DNA of 64,000 bases from an uncultured delta proteobacterium (GCA_903911145.1 CAIWCD010000037.1:61350-125349), one strand, 5' to 3'. Shown: positions 1 through 9,514, numbered from the stretch's first letter. Numbers and translations are program-made. Notes: generated by a model not told the origin, from the letters alone.

Positions 1-473
1 TGCGAAGCGGCTCTTGCCCGCGCTGCCATTGCTCCAGCGCGTGCACTGCCTGCTGCAGGAGCTTGCTCGGGTGCCTCCGTCGCAACCGGTTTCGCAGGCG
101 CCGCTCGGCTCGCCGAAGTCGCACGCGCGTTGCTTGTCGAGGTCGAAACGCCCGCGGCCTTCTTCGTTGCGCGCGATGAACTTCCACTCACCGAGCAGCG
201 CACGTCTCCGATTTCGATGGCTGCGTCGGCACCCAGTGAGCGCGGCCCGTCGACCTTCTCGCCGTCGACGTACACGCCGTTGTGCGAGCCGAGATCCTCG
301 ATGAGCAGCGCGCCGTCGCGCACGAAGAAGCGTGCATGACGACGCGACACCTCTTTCGAGTCGAGCACGAAATCGGCGTCCTGGCCGCGCCCGACCACCA
401 AGCCGCGCTCCTCATCGGCGAGCGGAACCTGCTCCCGACGTCCCGACGGCTCGACGAAGGTGAGGGTGAACAT
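1..473 (-). CDS. FHA-domain protein, 3' end outside window
   Basis: Forkhead-associated protein, a phosphothreonine-peptide reader by family knowledge. The left edge of the window cuts it: 157 codons are visible with no stop. Residues about 24-95 form the FHA core, with GLVVGRG, the SRRHARF phosphopeptide-binding loop and the SHNG turn followed by YVDG. After residue 95 the chain becomes a Ser/Ala/Pro-rich low-complexity stretch. The ATG lies 29 nt after the stop of the FHA-CpaF gene on the same strand, so it is probably the next gene of the Tad-type operon. What lies beyond the linker is unknown. It was found by direct translation because no stop falls in the window. Confidence 0.85.
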   Translation of the reverse strand, partial: MFTLTFVEPSGRREQVPLADEERGLVVGRGQDADFVLDSKEVSRRHARFFVRDGALLIEDLGSHNGVYVDGEKVDGPRSLGADAAIEIGDVRCSVSGSSSRATKKAAGVSTSTSNARATSASRAAPAKPVATEAPEQAPAAGSARAGAMAARARAAS

Positions 474-502
474 GCGCTCTCAGGCTCGACGCTGCGCGAC
501 GC

Positions 503-2416
503 TCACGCGTCCTCGCGGAAGATGTCCATGTTGACCGGAATGCCGCGGCGCTGCAGGTCGTCGTAGAACTTCGGTACGAAGCCCGTCGCGACGAAGCGGC
601 CCACCACGCGGCCCTCGGAGTCGAAGCCTTCCTGCTTGAACGTGAAGATGTCCTGCATGGTGACAACGTCCATCTCCATGCCTGAGATCTCGCTCACCGC
701 AGCGATGCGTCGAGAGCCATCTGCGAAGCGCGTCTGCTGCACGATGAGATGAACCGCGGAGCCAATCTGCTCGCGGATCGCCTTCATCGGCAGCTCCATC
801 CCGCTCATCAGCACCATCGTCTCGAGGCGGCTGAGCGCGTCGCGCGGTGTGTTCGCGTGCAGTGTCGTGAGCGAGCCATCGTGGCCCGTGTTCATCGCCT
901 GCAGCATGTCGAGCGCCTCGCCGCCGCGGCACTCGCCGATGACGATGCGGTCGGGCCGCATACGCAGCGAATTGCGGACGAGGTCACGGATCGAGATCGC
1001 GCCCTTGCCTTCGATGTTGCTCGGGCGTGCCTCGAGCTGAACCCAGTGATCCTGCGTGAGCTGGAGTTCGGCCGCGTCCTCGATGGTGACGATGCGCTCC
1101 GTCTCGGGAATGAAACTCGAGAGGATGTTGAGCAGCGTCGTCTTTCCGGAGCCGGTTCCGCCGGAGATGACGATGTTGCGCCGCACCTTCACGCACGTCT
1201 CGAGGAACTCCGCGATCTGCGGCGTGAGCGTCCCGAACTCGACGAGGTTGTTCGCCGTGAGCAGCTCCCGCTTGAACTTGCGGATGGTGATCGTCGGCCC
1301 CTTGAGCGCGAGCGGCGGGATGATCGCGTTGACGCGAGACCCATCGGCGAGGCGCGCGTCAACCAGCGGCGAGCTCTCATCGATGTGCCGGCCGAGCGGC
1401 GCGACGATGCGCTCGATCACGCCCAGCACGGCCTGCGACGACGAGAAGGCTTTCTCGACCCGCTGCATCTTGCCGTCGCGCTCGACGTAGACCTGGCTCG
1501 GGCTGTTGACCATGATCTCGCTGACGCTCTCGTCGGCGAGATAGATCTCCAGAGGTCCAAGCCCGAGGGCCTCGTTGAGTACGTCCGCGATCAGCTCCTC
1601 GCGATCGGTGTGCGCGTCGAGCTCGCCCGTCGAATCCATCTTGCTGACGATCTGGCGGATCGTCGCTTCCGTCTTCTTCCAGAGCTCCTCGCTGCCGAGC
1701 GTGTCGAGGTCGAGCCGCCGCAGATCGAGCGCTTCGATCAGGCGATCGTGCACGAGAGAGAGAACGTGCCCGTACTCCTCCATCGCCAGGCTCGTCGCCC
1801 TGCGATCGGCCGGCTTCGGCGGCTTGGACACTTTTGCAGGAGGCTTGGAGATCCCCGGCTTCGAGACCGTCGGCTTCTGCGGCACGGGAGGCGCAACCGG
1901 CGCGACGGGCTTCTTCGCGGGGATCGCCTTCGGCTGCGGGCGCGGCGGCGGGAGCGGCTCGGGCTCGGGTTCCGGCTCGGGCTCCTCGAACGGGATCTCT
2001 TCTCCAGCCTCTTCAGGCGGGAGCTCGTCGAGCGGCTCCTCGAGCGCCTCGGGCTCAAGCATCGGCGTGTCGCCGGACTCGCCAGGCAGCTCTTCGAGCG
2101 CAAGTTCCGCGGGCGCTTCCGTCGCCGGCGGCTCGACGTTGAGGATGAAGTCGCCGATGTAGATCTTGTCGTCGGGCGTGACGACCTGCGGCCCGGCGAG
2201 CTTCTTGCCGTTCACGTAGGTGCCGTTCGTCGACTTCAGATCGAGGACGATGATCTTTCCGTCCTTGACGACGATCTTGGTGTGCTTCTTCGAGATGTTC
2301 CCCTTGGGCAGGCAGATGTCGTTCTCGTCGACACGCCCAATGGTGATCTCGTCCGACTCGAAATCGAGTCGCTGGGTCTCTCCGCCCTTCTCGGTCAGGA
2401 TGATGCTGAAGGCCAT
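503..2416 (-). CDS. cpaF: FHA-CpaF fusion, Tad/Flp-type secretion ATPase
   Basis: Hexameric ATPase of the Tad/Flp pilus or secretion family (CpaF/TadA), with an N-terminal FHA domain. Residues about 1-96 are FHA (TIGR, SKKHTKI, STNGTYVNG). Residues about 97-205 are a Pro/Glu-rich then Pro/Lys-rich linker. Residues about 210-630 are the CpaF ATPase, with Walker A GGTGSGKTT near residue 419 followed by the Walker B/His-box region (IVIGECRGGEALDMLQAMNTG). The ATG is 15 nt downstream of the secretin stop, with a GGAG-type site before it. By family, the ATPase powers pilin assembly at the inner membrane and the FHA part would link it to Ser/Thr kinase signalling; that link is inference. Confidence 0.95.
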   Translation of the reverse strand: MAFSIILTEKGGETQRLDFESDEITIGRVDENDICLPKGNISKKHTKIVVKDGKIIVLDLKSTNGTYVNGKKLAGPQVVTPDDKIYIGDFILNVEPPATEAPAELALEELPGESGDTPMLEPEALEEPLDELPPEEAGEEIPFEEPEPEPEPEPLPPPRPQPKAIPAKKPVAPVAPPVPQKPTVSKPGISKPPAKVSKPPKPADRRATSLAMEEYGHVLSLVHDRLIEALDLRRLDLDTLGSEELWKKTEATIRQIVSKMDSTGELDAHTDREELIADVLNEALGLGPLEIYLADESVSEIMVNSPSQVYVERDGKMQRVEKAFSSSQAVLGVIERIVAPLGRHIDESSPLVDARLADGSRVNAIIPPLALKGPTITIRKFKRELLTANNLVEFGTLTPQIAEFLETCVKVRRNIVISGGTGSGKTTLLNILSSFIPETERIVTIEDAAELQLTQDHWVQLEARPSNIEGKGAISIRDLVRNSLRMRPDRIVIGECRGGEALDMLQAMNTGHDGSLTTLHANTPRDALSRLETMVLMSGMELPMKAIREQIGSAVHLIVQQTRFADGSRRIAAVSEISGMEMDVVTMQDIFTFKQEGFDSEGRVVGRFVATGFVPKFYDDLQRRGIPVNMDIFREDA

Positions 2417-2431
2417 GGTGTGGGCTCCGAG

Positions 2432-3910
2432 CTAGTCGAAGATGCTGAAAGAGACCGAGTCTGCCGAATCTTTGTAGAGGCGCCGCGCCTCGTCGATCAG
2501 ATCCTTCACCTTCTCGCTGGACGGCGAGACGATGTGCGGCGTGACGTAGATCGCGAGCTCGGTCTTCTTGTCGATGAACTCGCGGCTCTTGAAGAGTTCG
2601 CCGATGATCGGGATGTTCCCGAGCAGCGGGATCTTCGAGACGTCCTTTTCCTCGCTGTAGTTGAAGAGGCCGGACAGCGCGATGGTCTCGCCATCCTTCA
2701 CCGTCACGTTGGTCTTGACGTTGCGCACCTTGAAGGCCGGCACCTCGTACGCGCCCTGGTGGATGCCGAGCGTGTTGTCGATGTCGCTGACCTCCGCGAA
2801 GATCTCGGTGCCGATGTTGCCGCTGCGATCGGCGGTGGGCGTGACGTTGAGCTGGATGCCGTACTTCTTGAATTCGATCGACGCCTGGTTCGCGGTGATC
2901 ATGATGATGGGAATTTCGCCACCCGCGAGGAACTCGGCCTTCTCTCCCGAGGCGCAGAAGACTTTGGGCTGGCTCAAGACGCGACCGTAGGTCTGGTCGA
3001 AGCGGGCTTTGATCGAGAAGTCGGTCGTCGCGCTGAGCGTGGTGTTGAGCGCTGCGACGGGAACAGTCTGCGTGTCGCCGAGGCCCGGCAGCGGCTTGAC
3101 GAGATTGAAGATGGCGCCAGACCCATCGGCGGAGACGAGAGAGAGGGGCGGCTTGATTCCGACCGCCTTGTCGTCGTGGTAGGCGACCTCGACGAACTCG
3201 ACCTCGACCATCACCATTCGCTTGGTCCCGACGACGAGGAGATTTTCCGCGCGCTCACCGACCGCCTTGACGACGAGATCGGCCTTGGCGATGTCCTCCT
3301 TCGCCTCGACCCAGCCCTCGAGGAAGATCGTCCCACCGAGCACCGTGGCCTGCACTCCCTTGAGTCCGGCCTTCTGGAACGCGCGATTGAGCGCCTCTGC
3401 CGCGAGCCGCTTGGCGTTTGCGCTCGGCCGTACGAAGGACTTCACGCTCGGGTAGAGCGTCGTCACCTGCTGTACGCGCTCGTAGTCGTCCGTCGTGATC
3501 GTCTCGCCGTCGAGGTAGACGCGATCGCCGACGACGCGGATCTGGATGCCTTCGCGATCACCGAGCAGCGCGCGCACTTCGCTGACCACTTCCTTCGGGT
3601 CCTGCTTGCGCACGACGATGAGATAACTGACCCGCGAGTCATTTCCGCGCCAGACGAGCAGCGAGGTTCGTCCTTCCGCCACGCCGGTGATGAGCAGCTC
3701 GCCGCCGCCGCCGACCTGCTTGACGTCCGCGACCTCGGGATCGCCGATGGCCACGCGCTGGACGTTGCTGACGGAGATGGTCTTCTGCTGTCCGACGCCG
3801 AGCGAGATGGTGCTGCCTTCGCTCTCCGCGCGCGCGGCGTTCGCAAAGGCGATGCAGGAGAGGACAGCGAGCAACGAGGCGGCGCGGCGTGCGACAAAAT
3901 GAGCGTGCAT
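2432..3910 (-). CDS. cpaC: Secretin of Tad/Flp pilus type (CpaC/RcpA-like)
   Basis: Outer-membrane secretin that forms the pilus or substrate exit channel, 492 aa. Residues 1-28 are a Sec signal peptide ending in ANAARA. Next come a pilus-type N domain (about 30-95), a BON-like region (about 95-240) and the secretin core (about 250-470) with GEIPI and the VTPTADRSGNIG segment. I chose the ATG at 3910 because GGAGG lies 11 nt upstream and the signal peptide starts there; an in-frame ATG at 3952 would add 14 residues and hide the signal. Upstream is the prepilin peptidase gene, downstream the FHA-CpaF ATPase. No CpaB/RcpC homologue lies next to it. Confidence 0.92.
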   Translation of the reverse strand: MHAHFVARRAASLLAVLSCIAFANAARAESEGSTISLGVGQQKTISVSNVQRVAIGDPEVADVKQVGGGGELLITGVAEGRTSLLVWRGNDSRVSYLIVVRKQDPKEVVSEVRALLGDREGIQIRVVGDRVYLDGETITTDDYERVQQVTTLYPSVKSFVRPSANAKRLAAEALNRAFQKAGLKGVQATVLGGTIFLEGWVEAKEDIAKADLVVKAVGERAENLLVVGTKRMVMVEVEFVEVAYHDDKAVGIKPPLSLVSADGSGAIFNLVKPLPGLGDTQTVPVAALNTTLSATTDFSIKARFDQTYGRVLSQPKVFCASGEKAEFLAGGEIPIIMITANQASIEFKKYGIQLNVTPTADRSGNIGTEIFAEVSDIDNTLGIHQGAYEVPAFKVRNVKTNVTVKDGETIALSGLFNYSEEKDVSKIPLLGNIPIIGELFKSREFIDKKTELAIYVTPHIVSPSSEKVKDLIDEARRLYKDSADSVSFSIFD

Positions 3911-4028
3911 CGGTGGTGAATCCTCCGGGCGCGAACGACGAACGGGCGGCACACTACACCAGCAATCGGCGCGCGCGAAAAAGTCGAACGAGTGAATGTT
4001 CGGGATTCAGCGAGCGTGCACGATGCGG

Positions 4029-4535
4029 CTATCGCGAGAGCATCCAGGTCGCGAAGGTTCCCGCCGCGATCGCGACGCCGTAGGGAACGTATTTCGGCTT
4101 TTCACGGCCGCGCGCGCGTGCATAGACCCACTGGCCGATCGCCTGCGCACCGCCTGCGATCGAGACCGAGAGCAGCACATTGAGCGCGGCCGAGGGTGAG
4201 CCGGCGACGACGCCGACCACGGCCATCAACTTCACATCGCCCATTCCGATCGCGCCGAACGCTGAGCCGAGAGCGAGCGGGCCGGCGCAGATCAGCAGCG
4301 CGAGGAGCGAGTCGCGCAGGCCCGGCCATCCTGCAGCCAGCGCGACGAGAATCAGTTCAACGAGCAGCGCCGGCAGCGTCACCCAGTTGTAGATCAGGCG
4401 AGACCGCAGGTCGGTGACGACGCTGGCTGCCAGCGCCGCGGCGAGAATCGCGAGCGCGGCGACATAGATGATCGCTGTCTGGTCGGCCAGCAGCGCGGTC
4501 GGGAGCGCACCCAGCATCGGCAACCCCGGCCGCAT
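4029..4535 (-). CDS. cpaA: Prepilin peptidase, CpaA/TadV type
   Basis: Inner-membrane aspartic protease that processes Flp-type prepilins, 168 aa, the short single-domain form without an N-methylase. Several hydrophobic segments are visible. The two A24-family aspartates lie in TDLRSRLIYN and in GMGDVKLM (GxGD motif). The next gene upstream, an FHA protein, ends 11 nt before this one starts. A second in-frame ATG at 4517 has a GGGG stretch before it and could be the true start. Its place between FHA and secretin genes fits a Tad locus. Confidence 0.9.
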   Translation of the reverse strand: MRPGLPMLGALPTALLADQTAIIYVAALAILAAALAASVVTDLRSRLIYNWVTLPALLVELILVALAAGWPGLRDSLLALLICAGPLALGSAFGAIGMGDVKLMAVVGVVAGSPSAALNVLLSVSIAGGAQAIGQWVYARARGREKPKYVPYGVAIAAGTFATWMLSR

Positions 4536-4546
4536 GCGCGGAATGT

Positions 4547-5437
4547 TCAGCCGTTCGAATTGAACGAGCAGGAAAGCTTCTCGGCGCAGATGTAGTAGTC
4601 GTCGCCGGCCTCGATCTGCCGCTTGGTGATGCGACGCTTGTCGAACCAGGTGCCATTCGACGAGCCGAGATCTTCGATGAAGTAGGCGGTGCCTTCGCGC
4701 GTGATCGCGGCGTGCTCGCGGCTGACCTTCCCGGAGTTGATGATCAGATCGCAGTGCTTTCCGCGGCCGATGAGGAAGCGCTCTTTCACGACGCGATCGA
4801 GCTCGCGGCCGTCGGAGGAGATCACCAGGATGCTGTCGGCGCGAGGGGCAGCCTCTGCGCGTGCACCGACGGCGACGCGACCAATCGGGGCGCGCTCGGG
4901 TGCCGCCGCGAGGTCGCGCATCGTCGGCAAATCCATGCTGGTGGCCTGCGCGCTGTCGTCGCCGAGGAGCGCATCGTCAACTTCTACAGGCTCCGCGCGT
5001 GCGGGACCTGCGGCTCGCGCAGGAGGGGGCGCAGACTGTAACTGGCGCTCGATCTCCGCCATGCGCTGCGGATTGGCGGCCGCGCGGCGCGCATTGGCGG
5101 GCGACTCGGGCTCGAGGAGAATCGTTGCCGGGCTCGGCTCAACTACTGGAGCAGGACGCACGGCGGCCTTGACTGGTGCGGGCGGGCGCGCGGGAGGCTC
5201 AACCGGAGCAGGCTGGGCCACTGGCGCCGCAACCTCGCTCGCGGGAGGCGGCGCCGACAGACCGAGTCGCTGCAGGTCGGACGGCACGAGATAGCCGTTC
5301 ATCCGCGCGAACGCGAAGAGCGCCTGGCTGACGAGCGCGTCGCGATCGCCGCCCATATCGGCGGCCATCTGTTCGTACGCGACCCAGACGTGGTCCGGAA
5401 TCAGCAGCGTTCGCGAGTTGCGTGGGCGGTCGGTCAT
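4547..5437 (-). CDS. FHA-domain protein at head of Tad-type cluster
   Basis: Protein of 296 aa. The N-terminal 70 residues (starting MTDRPRNSRTLLIPDHVW) look like a short helical domain. A Pro/Ala-rich linker spans about 75-195 and a C-terminal FHA domain about 205-290, with FLIGRGKHCDL, SREHA and SSNGTWFDKRRI. It is the first gene of the minus-strand run leading to cpaA, the secretin and FHA-CpaF, so it probably reads phosphorylation in the same apparatus (inference). No signal peptide or membrane segment is seen. A TAGGTT box lies 10 nt before the ATG and no clear Shine-Dalgarno sequence is present. Confidence 0.88.
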   Translation of the reverse strand: MTDRPRNSRTLLIPDHVWVAYEQMAADMGGDRDALVSQALFAFARMNGYLVPSDLQRLGLSAPPPASEVAAPVAQPAPVEPPARPPAPVKAAVRPAPVVEPSPATILLEPESPANARRAAANPQRMAEIERQLQSAPPPARAAGPARAEPVEVDDALLGDDSAQATSMDLPTMRDLAAAPERAPIGRVAVGARAEAAPRADSILVISSDGRELDRVVKERFLIGRGKHCDLIINSGKVSREHAAITREGTAYFIEDLGSSNGTWFDKRRITKRQIEAGDDYYICAEKLSCSFNSNG

Positions 5438-5535
5438 GGGCGAGGTGAACCTATGTTGGAAACTCTACTGGGTGGCCAAGTCTATGCGACGCATTCCGCG
5501 CGCGCCAGAGTGTGCGACCGAAGGCGCCCCTGGCT

Positions 5536-7998
5536 TCACCGATAGGCGATCACGCCGTTGGTGACGCCGATCAGCGAGGGATCGATCTGCAGCAGCGAAT
5601 CGCTCCCCGTGCTCGAGAAGAAAACCAGGTTGCCGGGGAGCTTCAACGACGTGTAGGTCAGCACCGCGCCCGCAAACCCGCCTGCACTCCCGGTATCGCT
5701 CACGCGCGTCGGAGATTGGCCCGACGTGATGCCGAAGGTGAGCGTGCTCTGCGGCGTCACTGGTTCCTGGCCCGTGATGGTGAAAGCCACTCCGATGTCG
5801 TCGGAGAATGTCGGCAGCGAAGCGAGGTTGGTCGGGTCGAAGACGTACTGGAGCGGATAGTCGAAGCGTGTCTCGGCTCCGATGAACTGCTGGTTCATCG
5901 CGGCGCGACCATGGATGAGGTCGCCCTGAATCACCAGCCACGGTTTGTTGCCGAGTCCTGCGCCGGTGCGCACCTCGACAGTTGCTCCTGCAGGCAGACA
6001 GCTGTCTGGTGGATTGAACCCAGGTGCGCCGTTCCCGCTCAGCCCCTGCTTCGAAGGATTGAGAATAAAGTAGTCAGGGCCGATGGCGGCGATGGTGAAC
6101 TCGCGCGAGAGCGGATTCTCGTTCTCGATGACAAGCTCGGGGCAGAGTGTCGCCGCCGGATCGGGGAGCGAGTAGGCCTCGAAGGCGAGCACATCACCGA
6201 CATCGAGCGCGTCGTTGAGCGCGCTGTTGGTCCAGCGAGTCAGGTCGACGCCGGGCATCGTGAAGCGAAGCTGCGTCGTGCCTTCGCGGGTGAGCTTGCC
6301 TCCCTGGCGCTCGAGACCGGGAACCTGGGCGTGCCAGATCGCGCGCCAGGTCGATTGGCGCGACACGCCCGCCGTCGTCCATCCAAGGTTGATCTCGGCG
6401 CTGTTCGTGGAGGCGAACGCCACGACCGGTGCGGCTTGGCCGTTCGGCTGCGCGGGCGAGAAGGAGTAGCTGGTGTTGACCGCGGGCTGCGTCGGAATCG
6501 CGGCGGCGTTGGAATCGCGCGTGTCGCTGATGAAGCGCCGGTCGTCTCCGTCAATGAAGACCATCGACCCATCCGTGCTGGTGACCAGACCGACGAGCGC
6601 GAAGTTGACGCTGAGGAACGAATTGATGCTCGAACCGACGCGGATGATTTCGCACGGCGCGTTCGGGGCGGTGCCAGCAGGGCAGGTGAGAGGAGTCTGC
6701 AGATAGCTGACTTCGCGCGCGAGGCCGTTGACTCGCAGCGGCTCCATCGGCTGCACGGCGACGCCCGCGAAAGGAGCGTCGAGGCCGCCATCAGCAAGGA
6801 CAGGAGCGACCCCCCCGTCTGCGGTGACATAGGCAGTGCGGCCATCGATCACGCCGATCACGGTGCCGCCGTCGGCAAGAGGCGTGAAGGGAGGAATCGG
6901 TGCGACGGTGCCGAGATCCGTGCGCAGGAAGACGACAAGCCCGTCCGTGCTGGCGGCGAGAAGCTGCGCGCCAGCCGGGTAGCTGCGCCCGTCGATCGTG
7001 GTGTACGCGGGCGAGAGCGCAAGCGACGCGAGTCCGCGCGGCTTCCCCGTGGCGGCGTCGGTTGCGGGGAGCCGCCGGTTGATCACACACGGCGCGAGTG
7101 TGCCGCTGGTGGGCGCCGGGATCTTTGCGGTGACGATCTCGAGCGCGCCATCGCCGATGCCGCCCGCGACAGCGTTGGGTGAGCCATCGCCGACGTAGAG
7201 GAGATCGCTGCGTCCGGGGACAAGTGCAAGGCGCGTCGCAAGGATGTCGAGCGCGCAGCGGCCGACGACAGTTGCGACCGGTCCGCTCGCGCTGGGCGTG
7301 AGCGAAAGCGCGCTGATCTCCGCAGGGACACCCGAGGCGACATTGGCCTGGGTCAGCACGAACGCAGGCTGCGAAGCTCCGCTGGCCGGCGTCTGTCCGG
7401 TGAGCAGTTGAAGCGAGACGACGTCGATCGGTGGTGCATCGAGAGTGATGTCGCTGGGCACCTTCATCGTCGCGGTATGCTTGGTTGCGTCGAGGAGATT
7501 GACCGAGTCGACCAGCTTGAGCGCGGGGAGCGCGACGACCGTACCGGCGTCGGCGCTGCCTCCATCGACGACGCCTCCGGTCGCGTCGACGAGCGCAGCA
7601 ACTCCGGCGACAAGTACGCCGCCAACCACCGCTCCACTGCCGTCGCGCAGGTTCACCGAAGCAAGACGGACCGGGCGGTCTCCGACAGGGAACGACCCGG
7701 CGAATACGCGGATCGGGCCCGGGAGGAAGTGAAAATCCTCGGCGTCGGTGCAGGTCGTCACAGGCGCGCCGCCGTCGGCAGGGGAAGGCGTGTTGCACAT
7801 CGAGATTGCGCGCAGATCGTCGCCGCCTGTCGAGGCGATGAAGAGCAGATCGCGGTCCCGCGCGGGTGCGACGGCGAGGCCAGCGGGAGCGAAGAAGTTT
7901 GATTGCGTCGTGCCGCTTCCCGCGGCGGTGCATGACTGCACGCCGAAGAGGACGCACGCGAGCAGAGATGCAGAGAGCAGGCGGCGCAACCCGATCAC
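5536..7998 (-). CDS. Large lipoprotein, propeller-like repeats, unknown role
   Basis: Predicted surface or periplasmic lipoprotein of about 820 aa. The GTG at 7998 starts a signal peptide with lipobox FGVQSC. An ATG at 8091 would add 31 residues and overlap the upstream gene, so it is less likely, but the start is uncertain. After the Cys comes FFAPAGLAVAPA, then repeated Gly/Ala/Asp-rich strand segments that look like a YncE-type propeller. The second half has no motif I recognise. The next gene upstream encodes a related lipoprotein (shared F-x-P-x-GLAVAP and AGGIG motifs), so the two are probably an old tandem duplication. Function is unknown. Confidence 0.82.
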   Translation of the reverse strand: MIGLRRLLSASLLACVLFGVQSCTAAGSGTTQSNFFAPAGLAVAPARDRDLLFIASTGGDDLRAISMCNTPSPADGGAPVTTCTDAEDFHFLPGPIRVFAGSFPVGDRPVRLASVNLRDGSGAVVGGVLVAGVAALVDATGGVVDGGSADAGTVVALPALKLVDSVNLLDATKHTATMKVPSDITLDAPPIDVVSLQLLTGQTPASGASQPAFVLTQANVASGVPAEISALSLTPSASGPVATVVGRCALDILATRLALVPGRSDLLYVGDGSPNAVAGGIGDGALEIVTAKIPAPTSGTLAPCVINRRLPATDAATGKPRGLASLALSPAYTTIDGRSYPAGAQLLAASTDGLVVFLRTDLGTVAPIPPFTPLADGGTVIGVIDGRTAYVTADGGVAPVLADGGLDAPFAGVAVQPMEPLRVNGLAREVSYLQTPLTCPAGTAPNAPCEIIRVGSSINSFLSVNFALVGLVTSTDGSMVFIDGDDRRFISDTRDSNAAAIPTQPAVNTSYSFSPAQPNGQAAPVVAFASTNSAEINLGWTTAGVSRQSTWRAIWHAQVPGLERQGGKLTREGTTQLRFTMPGVDLTRWTNSALNDALDVGDVLAFEAYSLPDPAATLCPELVIENENPLSREFTIAAIGPDYFILNPSKQGLSGNGAPGFNPPDSCLPAGATVEVRTGAGLGNKPWLVIQGDLIHGRAAMNQQFIGAETRFDYPLQYVFDPTNLASLPTFSDDIGVAFTITGQEPVTPQSTLTFGITSGQSPTRVSDTGSAGGFAGAVLTYTSLKLPGNLVFFSSTGSDSLLQIDPSLIGVTNGVIAYR

Positions 7999-8062
7999 GC
8001 GAAACCCGTGCTGGGCGCGGACAAGCGCAACGGAGGCATCGATCGCGTCGAGGTCGCTGTGG

Positions 8063-9514
8063 TCAAGGCGGCGCAATCGGGCAGCTCCCAAGGCGACCGC
8101 GCAGCCGCACTTCCCATGGCCGCGCGAAGTTCACGTCGATCAGCGCCACCCGGCACTCTTCGAACACCGAGACAGCGAGGCGAGCGGTTGTATCCCCTGG
8201 ATGGGCCGGGAACTGCGCGATCGCGAATGGCGAGACGCCGAGGTTCTCGATCTGGCCGACCACCTGGCCCGCGCTCGCGTCGTAGATTGCGACGCTCCGG
8301 CTCGACTCGAGCGTCACCGCAATCAGGTCCGGCCCAGGCTGATCGCTGGGGCGGGCGAGGCGAATCATCTGCGACGGTGCGATCGGCATCGACGTGGCGC
8401 GCGTGACCTGCACGGTCTGCGTCGGGTCCGACGGCAGACCGATTTCGACGAGGAGATCGGGCGTGCGTGTGACGGCGTAGAGCGTCTGCGCCAGACCGCT
8501 CGTGGGATCGTTGTTGCCGAGCGCGAGGTCTTCGGTGTCGTTGCTGCTGATCGAGCTGGCGATGTCAACCACCTGCACGCCCGGGTTCGGTCCTTCGTCC
8601 ACGCCGACGAAGCGGATGAGATTGGCGCTGGTCGTCGTCGTGCACTTTCCGCTCGACGGCGCGCCCACGTTCTGGCCACCGAAGCGCGTGTAGCATCCGC
8701 CGAGCACGAGCTTGCGGCGCTGGGCGTCGAAGATCATCGGGCCCGCGCCAATGCCGCCGGCAATCAAGTCGCTGCTGGCGTTGCCGACCCAGAGGGGCTG
8801 CGTCGGGTCGCTCACGCGCAAGGCTGCGAGAGGCGCGCTTGTGTAGAGCGTGCTCGAGATGACGGTGTCGATGTACGGGATGAGCGTCGAGACGAAGAGC
8901 ACCGGGACATCGGTGGTGGCGCCTGGCAACCTTGAGACGCCGGGGACGATCGCGTAGGGCCCGAGGAGGTTGAACCGCGACGCTGTATTCATGAAGCCGC
9001 TGCGGCAGTCGACGTCGGAGCTGCCTGTGCCGCCGCTGCAGGAAAGCGCTCCGGTCGCGGGATCGAGAGTGAGTGCGTTGAGCGTCCCGGTGTCGCGCGA
9101 GCCGGTGAACGCGCGCAGGCCGGTCTGATCGATCGTGAGCGGGCCCGCGTAGTTCCCGATCATCGCTGCGCCGAGGAACGCCGCGCGAGGGATATCGACC
9201 GGGGGCGGCGCGACGCTCGAGCTGCTCTCGGCGTTCGTGAAGAAGGAGTTCAGGTAGCTCGGGTCGAGTGAGACGACCGTGCCGGCCGAGAATGCCTGAT
9301 CGAAGTTCGCGTTGGCGACGAGCAGCTGTCCCGAGGGGGCAACCGCCAGTCCCGTCGGGAAGAACAGGCGCGGCGCCTGCGGGCTGTTCGTGTTGGGACC
9401 GAACGGCGGTGGAAGAATCGTCGGGACCGTGTCGCATGCGCAGAGCAGCGCGCACGCCAGAGGAACGGCGACAAGGCCGCGGCGAACAGTGCGCTCGATT
9501 GCGTGGACCAGCAT
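8063..9514 (-). CDS. Propeller-like lipoprotein, related to next gene
   Basis: Predicted lipoprotein of 483 aa. From the ATG at 9514 the signal peptide runs to lipobox ALLCAC. An upstream in-frame ATG at 9619 would put a charged 35-residue tail before the signal and run into glyS, so I reject it. The mature part begins with LFFPTGLAVAPSG and carries repeated strand-rich segments typical of YncE/SMP-30-like propellers. Other landmarks are NASSDLIAGGIGAG and a final segment ending in IAPP. A promoter-like pair lies at 9546-9574. It probably forms an operon with the related lipoprotein gene 64 nt downstream. Function is unknown. Confidence 0.82.
   Translation of the reverse strand: MLVHAIERTVRRGLVAVPLACALLCACDTVPTILPPPFGPNTNSPQAPRLFFPTGLAVAPSGQLLVANANFDQAFSAGTVVSLDPSYLNSFFTNAESSSSVAPPPVDIPRAAFLGAAMIGNYAGPLTIDQTGLRAFTGSRDTGTLNALTLDPATGALSCSGGTGSSDVDCRSGFMNTASRFNLLGPYAIVPGVSRLPGATTDVPVLFVSTLIPYIDTVISSTLYTSAPLAALRVSDPTQPLWVGNASSDLIAGGIGAGPMIFDAQRRKLVLGGCYTRFGGQNVGAPSSGKCTTTTSANLIRFVGVDEGPNPGVQVVDIASSISSNDTEDLALGNNDPTSGLAQTLYAVTRTPDLLVEIGLPSDPTQTVQVTRATSMPIAPSQMIRLARPSDQPGPDLIAVTLESSRSVAIYDASAGQVVGQIENLGVSPFAIAQFPAHPGDTTARLAVSVFEECRVALIDVNFARPWEVRLRGRLGSCPIAPP

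Noticed and set aside
749..3919. 1056-aa open frame on the plus strand opposite the secretin and CpaF genes
   Set aside because: Arg/Asp/Leu-rich shadow of genes with strong domain matches; long antisense frames are common in GC-rich DNA.
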